The notes beneath the pieces were generated by a model. The model saw nothing but the letters and a program-made list of their open reading frames with translations. It searched no databases and was not told where the DNA came from. This document shows positions 9,000-17,290 of a DNA stretch of 64,000 nt, in pieces. The position numbers and the translations under genes are program-made. The stretch comes from Candidatus Nitrosocosmicus oleophilus (GTDB lineage: Archaea; Thermoproteota; Nitrososphaeria; Nitrososphaerales; Nitrososphaeraceae): positions 2,108,001 to 2,172,000 of the forward strand of contig NZ_CP012850.1 in assembly GCF_000802205.1 (NCBI RefSeq). Direction: 5' to 3'. Numbering within the stretch: the stretch's first letter is position 1; every line of letters begins with the position of its first letter.

Positions 9000-9626
9000 C
9001 TAGAATGTGGGAATGCTAGTATTGGTGACCTTTGCAATGATTCCGCTAAATGCAAAGTTAACTAGCAAGAACCACCCCCAGAGAAATACCTGACCAGGGA
9101 CCTTACATGGCCCTTGTTTTATCTCAGTACTCGTACTATTCGTAGTTTGAATAGGTGTATCATTTTTCACATTATCGGCAGAACATGTCAAATAAGGTAT
9201 TACAATGGGTGAGAGAGCTACAGTTTGACCAAATATCGCTGGAAATACAAAAATCCATAGCATAAAAGATGGTATCATATATAACATCATGGGTCTCATT
9301 TGTTGTTGCTGCATCTCCATGCTCATCTTTTGCATTTGTGATTGTTTCTTTTTTAGCTCTTCAATTAGTTGCTTGTCTTTTTTCTTAATGGCTTCAGTAT
9401 ATTTTTTTCTCCATTCTCCTGTTTCCTTCATGACAGTTTTCATTTTTTCTATATTGGTGGTCTTTCTTCTCAAAAGTGCCATTGCTAAATTTAAGCCAAT
9501 AGCAATTATGGCCGCGACGACGGCAGATGCAAACATATCGGGAAAAATAGGGTGTTGAGTATAATGGGGTGTCAATCCTGGAAACTGTAATACCAACTTT
9601 TCAGACCAATTGAAAAGATCTATCAA
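9000..9626 (-). CDS. EMC3/TMCO1-like (DUF106) membrane insertase-type protein
   Basis: This belongs to the Oxa1/YidC/Get1/EMC3 superfamily of membrane-protein insertases; archaeal members carry the DUF106 label. Three membrane spans are visible, at about 30-50, 112-135 and 185-203. After the first comes a long charged hairpin rich in Lys, Gln and Met (KKYTEAIKKKDKQLIEELKK, then QMQKMSMEMQQQQMRP). The Met-rich segment just before the second span is typical. About 40 Thr/Asn-rich residues between spans 2 and 3 probably form an extracytoplasmic loop. The 208 aa length is usual. Confidence 0.82.
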   Translation of the reverse strand: MIDLFNWSEKLVLQFPGLTPHYTQHPIFPDMFASAVVAAIIAIGLNLAMALLRRKTTNIEKMKTVMKETGEWRKKYTEAIKKKDKQLIEELKKKQSQMQKMSMEMQQQQMRPMMLYMIPSFMLWIFVFPAIFGQTVALSPIVIPYLTCSADNVKNDTPIQTTNSTSTEIKQGPCKVPGQVFLWGWFLLVNFAFSGIIAKVTNTSIPTF

Positions 9627-9679
9627 TACAAGTGAAAATGATTTTCTGAGAGTTATTAATCTTTTTACTTGTTTTCAGA

Positions 9680-11674
9680 TTACATTCTCATCAAAGGAGT
9701 TATTCCTATTAAGTTCATGCAGATCTTTAAAATTTCTAGGGTACTACTTAGTATCAGTGCCCTATAAGTTGCCAGCATCTCATTTTTCTCCTTTAAAATG
9801 GGTGATTTTTCATAAAAATTGTTAAACATTGTAGCAAGTTGAAACAGATATTTTGATAGCACCTTTGGATCTATGTTATTTGCCGCCTGTTTTAGTTCCA
9901 TGTCATATCTACATATGTGTTTAATCAAATCGATTTCATTTAAAGAAAAATCCATCTCCATTATATTGTCGATTTTATCTTGTTTCCTTAAGAAACTTGT
10001 TTCATTATTCTTATCCTCAATTCGCTTACCTCTGGCATAGGCATATTGTATATAGGAAGCTGTATCCCCTTCAAGGCTCAGGGACTCGTTTATATCAAAA
10101 GTTATCATTTTTCCAAGATCAATCTTTATGAAAAAATATCTTATTGCTGAAATGGATATCTCTTTGGATATTAATGTGATTTCTTCTTCTGAAAGTTCTG
10201 GATTCCTGTTCTTTGTTTCTACCTTTGCTCTTTCTTGAAGAATGCTCAATGCCATATCCGCTTCGATGTAGATACCTTTCCTTCCAGACATATGTAACGA
10301 ATTCTTATCTTCTCCGGATATGCCCAGGCTATCTAGAGAACTCTGGCTTAAGGTGACGGGTTCATAACCTAGATATTTATATTTTGAATCCATCCCTAAT
10401 TTTCCTAATATTTCTACCAGCAAATTTTGAAGCCTCTCTTGCCTCGAATCGATAATTGTAATAACCTTGTTTACTCTGTCAAAGTCAATAATCGGTTCTT
10501 TGCCAAAACTAGAATCGGCTCTTAATTTTTCTTCTTGTATTTTCTCAATATTCGTTTTATATAAAATTGAAGCGTCCCATTGATTTGCGTAAAAGACGTA
10601 ATCAAAGGGATTTCGCAAATAGCCCAACTTCCAAACCGCAAATGGAATGTCTTTGGCGAAATAAGTTAAAGTCAAATCACTACGTACTACTACTTTATCA
10701 CCTTCATTGGCTGATTTATACACCCAGCAACCTGCATTCTTTCCAACTTTTTCATATTTTATTAATTGTTTGTCTCTCAAGATTGAAAAAATATCGGTCC
10801 AAAGGTCTGATTGAACTATCTGTGACTCAAAACTTAATAGATCATAACGACATCTCATATTCCAACATGTTTCAAGCTGGTCCTTAAGGACTCTATCGAC
10901 TATGGTCTTGGTAAATTGCGAAGTCTCCGATTCGGGATCCTCTAATTCCTTTAGGATCTTCTTCCTTTTAAGTTCTAAGTCAGGCCTACTTTTGTATAGA
11001 TCATTAGTTTTTACGTATATCTCACTACCACAATAATGGTCAAATTTTGTTTTCTCTTTAGATGATTCTTGATCATGCATACTTATAGGGAGTCCCGCAT
11101 GTTTGAACCCTACAATGATATCAGCAACTTGAACTCCCGAATCGTCGATGTAATTTATGACCCTGACATCTTTTCCTGCTTTTTTAAGTATCCTATACAA
11201 ACAATCCCCAATTACCGCATTTCTGAGATGGCCTACGTGCAAAGCTTTGTTAGGATTCACACTCGTATGTTCTATTAGTATCAATTCTTTCGAACTTGAA
11301 ACGGTCCCATTTGCAGGTTCAAATTTTGGATTGTTACCTACCGCTTTAAAGAACTCCCTCACGAACACTTTATTATTGATTCTAAAATTGATAAAACCTG
11401 GATTTACAAATGAAACCGACTCGATCAAACCATTTCTATTCGTCAAAGTGTTACTAACAGGTAAAATAGTATTTACAATATGATCAGCTATCTCATATGG
11501 GGACTTTTTTAATTTCTTGGTTAACAAGAAGCAAATGTTTGTAGAAAAGTCTCCAAAATCCTTAACATGTGGCTCAGATATTTCAAAATTGACCTCAGAC
11601 TTTGTTAAGTTGTAAAACTCTAGTACTCCCCCAAGAAATCGGTCGATTTCATAGATAACATTTTCAACAATCAT
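9680..11674 (-). CDS. argS: Arginine--tRNA ligase
   Basis: A class I aminoacyl-tRNA synthetase charging tRNA-Arg. The N-terminal additional domain (about 1-110) is followed by the catalytic fold with the HIGH-type motif HVGHLRN (146-152) and INYIDDSGVQ. A degenerate KMSKS region (LHMSGRKGIYIEADM) follows, then a helical anticodon-binding domain ending in LIGITPLMRM, the typical ArgS C-terminus. The 664-aa length is somewhat longer than bacterial ArgS but normal for archaea. Its start lies 8 bases downstream of the phosphoglycolate phosphatase stop. Confidence 0.95.
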   Translation of the reverse strand: MIVENVIYEIDRFLGGVLEFYNLTKSEVNFEISEPHVKDFGDFSTNICFLLTKKLKKSPYEIADHIVNTILPVSNTLTNRNGLIESVSFVNPGFINFRINNKVFVREFFKAVGNNPKFEPANGTVSSSKELILIEHTSVNPNKALHVGHLRNAVIGDCLYRILKKAGKDVRVINYIDDSGVQVADIIVGFKHAGLPISMHDQESSKEKTKFDHYCGSEIYVKTNDLYKSRPDLELKRKKILKELEDPESETSQFTKTIVDRVLKDQLETCWNMRCRYDLLSFESQIVQSDLWTDIFSILRDKQLIKYEKVGKNAGCWVYKSANEGDKVVVRSDLTLTYFAKDIPFAVWKLGYLRNPFDYVFYANQWDASILYKTNIEKIQEEKLRADSSFGKEPIIDFDRVNKVITIIDSRQERLQNLLVEILGKLGMDSKYKYLGYEPVTLSQSSLDSLGISGEDKNSLHMSGRKGIYIEADMALSILQERAKVETKNRNPELSEEEITLISKEISISAIRYFFIKIDLGKMITFDINESLSLEGDTASYIQYAYARGKRIEDKNNETSFLRKQDKIDNIMEMDFSLNEIDLIKHICRYDMELKQAANNIDPKVLSKYLFQLATMFNNFYEKSPILKEKNEMLATYRALILSSTLEILKICMNLIGITPLMRM

Positions 11675-11682
11675 TTAAATCA

Positions 11683-12378
11683 CTAAAATACTTTTCCTCT
11701 CATTATCAGATCTATCGCATTTATCAACCCTTCTCCATTCATGCCTACAACCAAATGGGTTGCACTTTTTCGCACATTTTCACTAGAACTTTCAAATGTA
11801 AAGCTAAATTTTGATTGCTCAAACATGGGGATATCAGTTTCACTATCACCTATTGCAACCACCTCATCAAAATCAATATTAAGCTTCTTTAGGAGTATTC
11901 CTAGCCCAAATCCTTTATTGATTTTTGCTTCGTTGATATGAAAGGCGTAATTGCTGTCTACTAATTTCAAATCCAGATTATTTTCCCTGAAGATTTTGTT
12001 TCCCTCATTTATGTCGAATGTCCTTTCAAGTACTATTTCAGTCGATCTTGGAAAAACGGGTTTCTGGTTAACATCTTTAATACTCTTAGCTAATAGATTG
12101 AACCCCTTCAAACAATTATCCTTGTTTGCTAATAATTTGTGGTCGACAGGGGAAGTAGTTATGACTCCTCCGTTTTCACCTATGGCAATTTGAGTCGTAC
12201 CACCATATATGGATAAAATGTAAGCTTCCAGTGATGATCTTCCAGTTACAAAAATGACTTTATAGCCTAATTTTACTAGATACCGAAGTTTGGCTAATGC
12301 ATCAAGATTTAAAGCTCCATTCCCGTTTATTGTTAGTGTTCCATCAATATCAATGGCAAAGAATTTTATGGACCTCAA
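11683..12378 (-). CDS. Phosphoglycolate phosphatase (archaeal HAD type)
   Basis: A HAD hydrolase of 231 aa, of the archaeal SPP-like family that dephosphorylates 2-phosphoglycolate. The nucleophile motif is DIDGTL (D10, D12), motif II is VTGRS, the Lys is in NEAKINKGFGL, and motif IV is GDSETDIPMF. The alpha/beta cap between motifs II and III is of the Cof/SPP type. It precedes argS on the same strand by 8 bases, suggesting co-transcription. Other small phosphosugar substrates cannot be excluded. Confidence 0.85.
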   Translation of the reverse strand: MRSIKFFAIDIDGTLTINGNGALNLDALAKLRYLVKLGYKVIFVTGRSSLEAYILSIYGGTTQIAIGENGGVITTSPVDHKLLANKDNCLKGFNLLAKSIKDVNQKPVFPRSTEIVLERTFDINEGNKIFRENNLDLKLVDSNYAFHINEAKINKGFGLGILLKKLNIDFDEVVAIGDSETDIPMFEQSKFSFTFESSSENVRKSATHLVVGMNGEGLINAIDLIMRGKVF

Positions 12379-12465
12379 ATGAATTCAAGCTAATAGCAAG
12401 CTTACATAAAAATCTAGATTTAGTAATACATATATTGAATATACCATGACAGTTAGTAGAATAGT

Positions 12466-12840
12466 TTGAGCTTAGAAGTCGTTTTGCTAGAAGATAATAA
12501 TAATATATTATTAAAAAGACGTGAGATTAAGTCACTAATAAGAAATGCCACCGGATCAATTCCGAGGGATGAAGCCGCAAATTTAATAGCAGGAAAGATC
12601 GGTGTGAATAAGAAGAATCTATTGCCAATTTCATTAAAAAGTGAATTTGGTAACCCTGATGTGTTAGCTTTGATGTATTATTATGAGGATATAGAAGAAG
12701 CAAAAAAACAGTTACCTCGTTATCGAATCCTCAGAACAATGACAAAAGATGAAAGAAAAAAAATAATAGATGAGGAGAAGTCAGTTAAATTAAAAGCTAA
12801 ACAGGCAGCAGCAGCAGCAGCAAAATCTAAAAAGAAGTAA
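12466..12840 (+). CDS. rps24e: 30S ribosomal protein S24e
   Basis: An archaeal/eukaryotic small-subunit protein. The start is a TTG (encoding LEVVLLEDNNN...). The core shows LLKRREIKSLIRNATGSIPRDEAANLIA and a C-terminal extension ending in a run of Lys and Ala (KQAAAAAAKSKKK). It is followed after 31 bases by rps27ae on the same strand, the classic archaeal S24e-S27ae pair. Confidence 0.93.
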   Translation: MSLEVVLLEDNNNILLKRREIKSLIRNATGSIPRDEAANLIAGKIGVNKKNLLPISLKSEFGNPDVLALMYYYEDIEEAKKQLPRYRILRTMTKDERKKIIDEEKSVKLKAKQAAAAAAKSKKK

Positions 12841-12871
12841 TTTGTTAACTCAATAGAGAGAGAAGATTACA

Positions 12872-13069
12872 ATGAGTAAAGAGAAAAAAGGAGGAGAAGG
12901 TGTGTCAAAATTTTATCAAGTTACTGACAGCAAAGTTGAGAGAATGAGAAGAGAGTGCCCCAGGTGTGGAAGAGGGGTTTTCATGGCTGCTCATAAAGAT
13001 AGACTAACATGTGGAAAATGTAGCTATACTGAATTTCAAAAAGAACAAACTAAGAAATCGAAGCAATAA
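12872..13069 (+). CDS. rps27ae: 30S ribosomal protein S27ae
   Basis: A zinc-ribbon ribosomal protein of 65 aa. Two CxxC knuckles are visible (CPRCGRG and CGKCSYTEF), separated by about 14 residues including the conserved [12 protein letters not shown]. The ATG is preceded by AGAGAGAAGA, a weak purine-rich ribosome-binding region. It is the second gene of the rps24e-rps27ae unit, whose stop lies 8 bases from the convergent HExxH-protein stop. Confidence 0.93.
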   Translation: MSKEKKGGEGVSKFYQVTDSKVERMRRECPRCGRGVFMAAHKDRLTCGKCSYTEFQKEQTKKSKQ

Positions 13070-13077
13070 TGCGTTAA

Positions 13078-13764
13078 TCATACAAATTTCGAGATTTCAT
13101 TTTTTAAGGAATCATCCACTACAGTGTTGGCCAAAGCAGAAAATGGAAGTTTTATGAAATTATCTCCAATCATGATTTTCTGTATAGGTAGTTTTTTCTT
13201 AATCCAAAAAGATTCGGCTTTTTTGTCCAAATTTGAATCATTGAACCCATTTACAAACTTCTTATTAACCACATTCTGAAGATAAATATCCCTTCTGAAC
13301 ACTTTAGTAAGATCAAGAGTTCTTTCATTATCAGAAAACGAATTTTCATAAAGTGTATCCGAAATATTATCTGATGTTACCTCTAGATTTATTATGTTTT
13401 TCAATATATTCAAATAGTGTAAAAATTCATGCGCAAGCACAGCATGAAGAGTTCCTTTCAAGCCATACATTACCAATGGAGCAGAAAGTTGGATGACTAT
13501 TTTTATTCTATTTTCAGTAGTACAAAATGGAATTGTTCTTGCGTATAATATAGAGTATTGTTGATACTCGATATCTGATGTTGCTACCAATAGATTAGGT
13601 TCTATAAAATAATTAGGGTAATCTATTGATGTTTTCCTCTCAATCCTCTTAATTCCCTCTTCAACTACTCTCATCTTATCTATAATTAGCTCGTAGGTTC
13701 TTTCATCTATCTTCTTGTCTAGTAAATATTGTTTGACTAATGCTAATGGGTCAATATCATTCAT
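13078..13764 (-). CDS. Putative zinc-metallopeptidase-like protein (HExxH)
   Basis: No named family is recognised. The 228-aa protein carries HEFLH at 112-116, within HAVLAHEFLHYLNIL. This is a gluzincin-type HExxH zinc signature on a predicted helix. No signal peptide is present, so it is probably cytoplasmic. An acidic third-ligand candidate lies in LEVTSDNISD, about 15 residues later. The gene starts 13 bases after the pus10 stop and is probably co-transcribed with it. Confidence 0.6.
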   Translation of the reverse strand: MNDIDPLALVKQYLLDKKIDERTYELIIDKMRVVEEGIKRIERKTSIDYPNYFIEPNLLVATSDIEYQQYSILYARTIPFCTTENRIKIVIQLSAPLVMYGLKGTLHAVLAHEFLHYLNILKNIINLEVTSDNISDTLYENSFSDNERTLDLTKVFRRDIYLQNVVNKKFVNGFNDSNLDKKAESFWIKKKLPIQKIMIGDNFIKLPFSALANTVVDDSLKNEISKFV

Positions 13765-13777
13765 CTTATTTCATTGA

Positions 13778-14908
13778 TCATTTATTTAAGATTACATCAT
13801 TAATATCAAAATATATACATTCGCACTTTGTGTTGAGTATGTTGGAAAGACAAGGTTTAATAGGTTCGTTACCACCAATCAACTGTTTTATAGGAATCCC
13901 ATTATCCATGTCTAATGAAATTTCTAACTTGTCATCTCTTGTGTTTACTAATTTCGCAAAGTAGATATTTCTTTTAGTTTTCCGGTTCTTGACCTTAAAA
14001 GTTACTTCACCGACTAATGACTTAATGAGATATTGAAAATGATCAATATTGTTAACTTTCTCATCTAATCCAACGAGTACTGTTACCATTACTCTGTATT
14101 TTCCATAGTAATCAATCTGATCTTGTTTAATCTTCCTAAACTGCAAATCAACACCATCATCCGAAACCTTTTTTCCATCTGTTCCTTTTACTTTAGGATT
14201 AATCACTTTTACAAAAAATGGCCTGCCACTACCGAGAACCAAGCTATGTTTATCTTCGCTTCCAGTCCAAGTTATTTTCATTTCCTCTGGATGATATTCT
14301 GACATAACAGATTTTCTAATTGAATGTTCTATCGATTTCTCATTCTTATCTATCAGTTCAAAAAAAGTTTGAGAATCATTTTTCATCCAACTTTTATCCC
14401 TTTGAGGTATATTTCGGGCAAACTTTACATATCTTCCTAGAAGATAAAATTCTTTGGCCTTGCAATTTACGCTAAAGTCTAATTCATTGTTAATAACAAC
14501 GTCAAATTTCAATTCTGGATTAATGTGATCAATAAAACATTTCTTATTTTTTCGTAGTTTTTCTCTAATCAATAAATTAATTTGGGTTTTTATTCCAATA
14601 GTACCCTTAATTTGGAACATAGATCGTAAATAATCTTCGTTCTCATAAAATAAGAAGGGAATCTTTGTTCCTATATCGACAGTGGGAATACATTTTTCTG
14701 ATCCAAACATTTCTGAATTTAATATTCCTCTAACTATCAAAGGTAATGTTCCAAGAAAAAAGTTTCTACAAATATAACAAACTTGAATACGAGTCTTTAC
14801 GATCGAGACCGAAACTGAATATTTCACCAATGATATCTTTTTCTTAGAAAAATTTCTATCATAGCAAAATTTACAGAGATGTATCTGTAATTGATTTGAA
14901 TTTACCAA
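13778..14908 (-). CDS. pus10: tRNA pseudouridine synthase Pus10 (divergent)
   Basis: Pus10 makes pseudouridine 54 and/or 55 in the tRNA T loop in archaea. The N-terminal zinc finger is visible (CKFC at 12-15 and CYIC about 35 residues later), followed by a THUMP-like part. The catalytic region is WTGSEDKHSLVLGSGRPF at about 215-232. Compared with the family consensus (SGREDxDVRMLGxGRPF), the catalytic Asp of RED is kept, but its Arg is Ser and the second Asp is His. The C-terminal TRDDKLEISL also fits. It may therefore be altered in specificity. Confidence 0.82.
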   Translation of the reverse strand: MVNSNQLQIHLCKFCYDRNFSKKKISLVKYSVSVSIVKTRIQVCYICRNFFLGTLPLIVRGILNSEMFGSEKCIPTVDIGTKIPFLFYENEDYLRSMFQIKGTIGIKTQINLLIREKLRKNKKCFIDHINPELKFDVVINNELDFSVNCKAKEFYLLGRYVKFARNIPQRDKSWMKNDSQTFFELIDKNEKSIEHSIRKSVMSEYHPEEMKITWTGSEDKHSLVLGSGRPFFVKVINPKVKGTDGKKVSDDGVDLQFRKIKQDQIDYYGKYRVMVTVLVGLDEKVNNIDHFQYLIKSLVGEVTFKVKNRKTKRNIYFAKLVNTRDDKLEISLDMDNGIPIKQLIGGNEPIKPCLSNILNTKCECIYFDINDVILNK

Positions 14909-14935
14909 ATTGAATATTCAGGTTCTCCAAGGTTT

Positions 14936-16300
14936 CTAGCCAAGACCAAATCTTCTTAGCAGTCCTTGCATCTGACGGCCCTTTGCTTGCTTCATCATGG
15001 TCTTTGAATTGTTATATTGTTTGATAAGATCCTTGACATCATGCTCCATCACTCCAGAACCTCTAGCAATTCTTTTTCGCCTAGCCTCGTTAATAATGTC
15101 TGGATTCTTCTTTTCGTCATTAGTGAAGGATTGAATTATGAATCTCCATTTCTCCATTTTTTGTTGCAAAACATCAAGATGGTCATCTTTTACGAAATTC
15201 GAAAGCCCTGGTAAATTCTCAATTACATTTCGGAATCCCATTTTGCCCATGTTTTCCATTTGAGCATAGAAATCTTCTATTGTCATCTTCCCACTCATTA
15301 GTCTCTTTGCTTGATTCTCGTCGGATTGAATTTCTAAGTTACGTGCCATTTCAAGAAGGGCTTTTATGTCTCCCATGCCTAATAACCTACCCACAAAGCT
15401 TGTAGGGGAAAATTGCTCCAAATCATCAATTCTTTCACCAGTTCCTATAAAAAGGACTTTTGCACCAGTGGCAGAAGAGGCAGCTATTGCCCCACCTCCC
15501 TTGGCAGTACCATCCAATTTTGTAATAATAATGCCACTTATTTTTGCATTCTCATGGAAGATCTTTGCCTGATTATATGCCTGCTGTCCAATTGTTCCAT
15601 CGATAACAAGGAATACCTGATCTGGTATAACGATTGAATACATCGTTCGCATTTCTTCAAGTAACCCTTGTTCTTCTTTGTGTCGTCCGGCAGTATCTAT
15701 AATGATAATATCCACCGGCTGATCTTTGAAAAATCCCATTCCATTTTTTACTATTTCAAGGGCATCCTTGTTGCCCTCCTCACCATAGACTTGAGCATTG
15801 ATCTTACTACAGTTCATTTTTAGTTGGGTCAGCGCACCAGGTCGCCAGGTGTCTGCTCCGATTACTCCGATCCTATAACCATGCTTTGAAAGCCACCTCG
15901 CTAATTTGGCGATCACGGTAGTTTTCCCACTACCCTGTATCCCGAGCATTAAAATAGTGTTCTTTTTATCCGAATTGAAATTTATTAAATTTTCATCAGT
16001 TTTTTTCCTATCAATGGTCTTTATAGCTTCACCGCTGTAACCCAGCAATTTCGATAGCTCCCCGTATAGAATAGTTATGATGTGGTCTTTTTTTGACAGA
16101 CCCTTGGGAGGAGTTTCCTTTAATGATCTTTCTTTAAGATTTTTTGTTATTTCTAACACCAATCGAACATTTACATCAGCAGCCAACAACGCTCGTTGGA
16201 GATCTTTGCACAATTCGTTGATTAATTCTTCATTGATGTCCGAGGCCCCAACAATCTTCTTTAAAGCCAACCTCAAATTATCTTTTAAACTATCAAGCAT
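14936..16300 (-). CDS. srp54: Signal recognition particle 54 kDa protein
   Basis: The SRP GTPase that binds signal sequences and 7S RNA. The N domain (1-100) is followed by the G domain with P-loop GIQGSGKT (120-127), DTAGRH, TKLDGTAKGGG and the GTGERIDDLEQF closing motif. The Met-rich M domain (about 310-454) contains the RRKRIARGSG RNA-binding helix. The 454-aa length is normal. It starts 6 bases after the dph6 stop on the same strand. SRP19 is also in this window. Confidence 0.96.
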   Translation of the reverse strand: MLDSLKDNLRLALKKIVGASDINEELINELCKDLQRALLAADVNVRLVLEITKNLKERSLKETPPKGLSKKDHIITILYGELSKLLGYSGEAIKTIDRKKTDENLINFNSDKKNTILMLGIQGSGKTTVIAKLARWLSKHGYRIGVIGADTWRPGALTQLKMNCSKINAQVYGEEGNKDALEIVKNGMGFFKDQPVDIIIIDTAGRHKEEQGLLEEMRTMYSIVIPDQVFLVIDGTIGQQAYNQAKIFHENAKISGIIITKLDGTAKGGGAIAASSATGAKVLFIGTGERIDDLEQFSPTSFVGRLLGMGDIKALLEMARNLEIQSDENQAKRLMSGKMTIEDFYAQMENMGKMGFRNVIENLPGLSNFVKDDHLDVLQQKMEKWRFIIQSFTNDEKKNPDIINEARRKRIARGSGVMEHDVKDLIKQYNNSKTMMKQAKGRQMQGLLRRFGLG

Positions 16301-16306
16301 GGTTGT

Positions 16307-16993
16307 CTACTTTTCTATTAAATCAACATCTAATATTTCAAACATTCCCCTGATTCCATCCCATGTAGTTGTGTGGTCTTTGATGCTGATCCTTTTCTTA
16401 TATAGAGGACAATCTATTACAAGAGTTTCAGCTTCTCCGCCCTCAAATGTAATATTAAATTGATATTTAAGACTTAATTTCTTTAGAGTAGCATAATTAT
16501 CTTTTGTAATTGTCTTCCCAAGCCAACTACTATCCAGTCCAAGTGCTGCTACTCGAGTAATCATGATTTCGAATCCCTGACCAAGCAGCTGTTCGTAGTA
16601 ATAATCACTATTAATGTTCCAAAGAGGTGAAACTAACTTTATTTTCAGTTTGTCGCAAATATCCTGAAAAATGTCTAGTTGAAATCTGCTAGAAATGCAT
16701 CCATTTATTAATCCGTCAATTGAAAATTCGTCAACAGCCTTTTTAATTAAATGGGTTAATTCATTAACTTCATGGTTTTTCTCAGAGACATTGGAAGAGT
16801 GTTCTATTACAGGTACACCTATTGCATTTGAAATTTTATCTAACAAATTAGTGGTTGGATAATGAAATAATAGGCTATCATCGCTACTTGGATGCATCAT
16901 CATGATGCAACATAAATCATGTTTTTGTAAAGTGGTCTTAAAAATCGCATAGGTGCTATCTTTACCTCCGGAAAATAACCCTGCCATTCTCAA
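16307..16993 (-). CDS. dph6: Diphthine--ammonia ligase
   Basis: The last step of diphthamide synthesis on elongation factor 2: an ATP-pyrophosphatase-fold enzyme that amidates diphthine. The PP-loop SGGKDS lies at 8-13. The family signatures GCISSRFQ, SPLWN and FEGGEAETLVIDCPLYKKRI are all present. The length (228 aa) is normal. It is upstream of srp54 with a 6-base gap. Confidence 0.92.
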   Translation of the reverse strand: MRMAGLFSGGKDSTYAIFKTTLQKHDLCCIMMMHPSSDDSLLFHYPTTNLLDKISNAIGVPVIEHSSNVSEKNHEVNELTHLIKKAVDEFSIDGLINGCISSRFQLDIFQDICDKLKIKLVSPLWNINSDYYYEQLLGQGFEIMITRVAALGLDSSWLGKTITKDNYATLKKLSLKYQFNITFEGGEAETLVIDCPLYKKRISIKDHTTTWDGIRGMFEILDVDLIEK

Positions 16994-17060
16994 TAATTAA
17001 AAGTAATTACCATTAAATATAATCTAATAGTTTTTATAATAGAATGCAATTTTTAGAATT

Positions 17061-17276
17061 ATGCAAATGCTAAATTCTGAAATTATAGCAGGTGTGTCTA
17101 TATTCTTATTGGGATTTCTCTTCTTTATAGCCGGACTTTTAAATTCAATTTGGGCAACTATATTCGTAGTAGATTTTCTTATAATGGCCATTGGCATCGC
17201 GACCATCGGGGTTGGGTTTTGGACTGCGATGTATGAAAAGAAGAATAACCTCCATCATACTGAGCATCATCATTAG
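17061..17276 (+). CDS. Small two-TM membrane protein with His-rich tail
   Basis: A protein of 71 aa with hydrophobic spans at about 8-28 and 31-54, followed by a polar tail that ends HHTEHHH. The His cluster may bind metal, or the tail may simply be a positively charged cytoplasmic end (EKKNN). No family is recognised. It stands alone between dph6 (divergent) and the convergent SDR gene. Confidence 0.55.
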   Translation: MQMLNSEIIAGVSIFLLGFLFFIAGLLNSIWATIFVVDFLIMAIGIATIGVGFWTAMYEKKNNLHHTEHHH

Positions 17277-17290
17277 TTTAAAAAAAGAAT

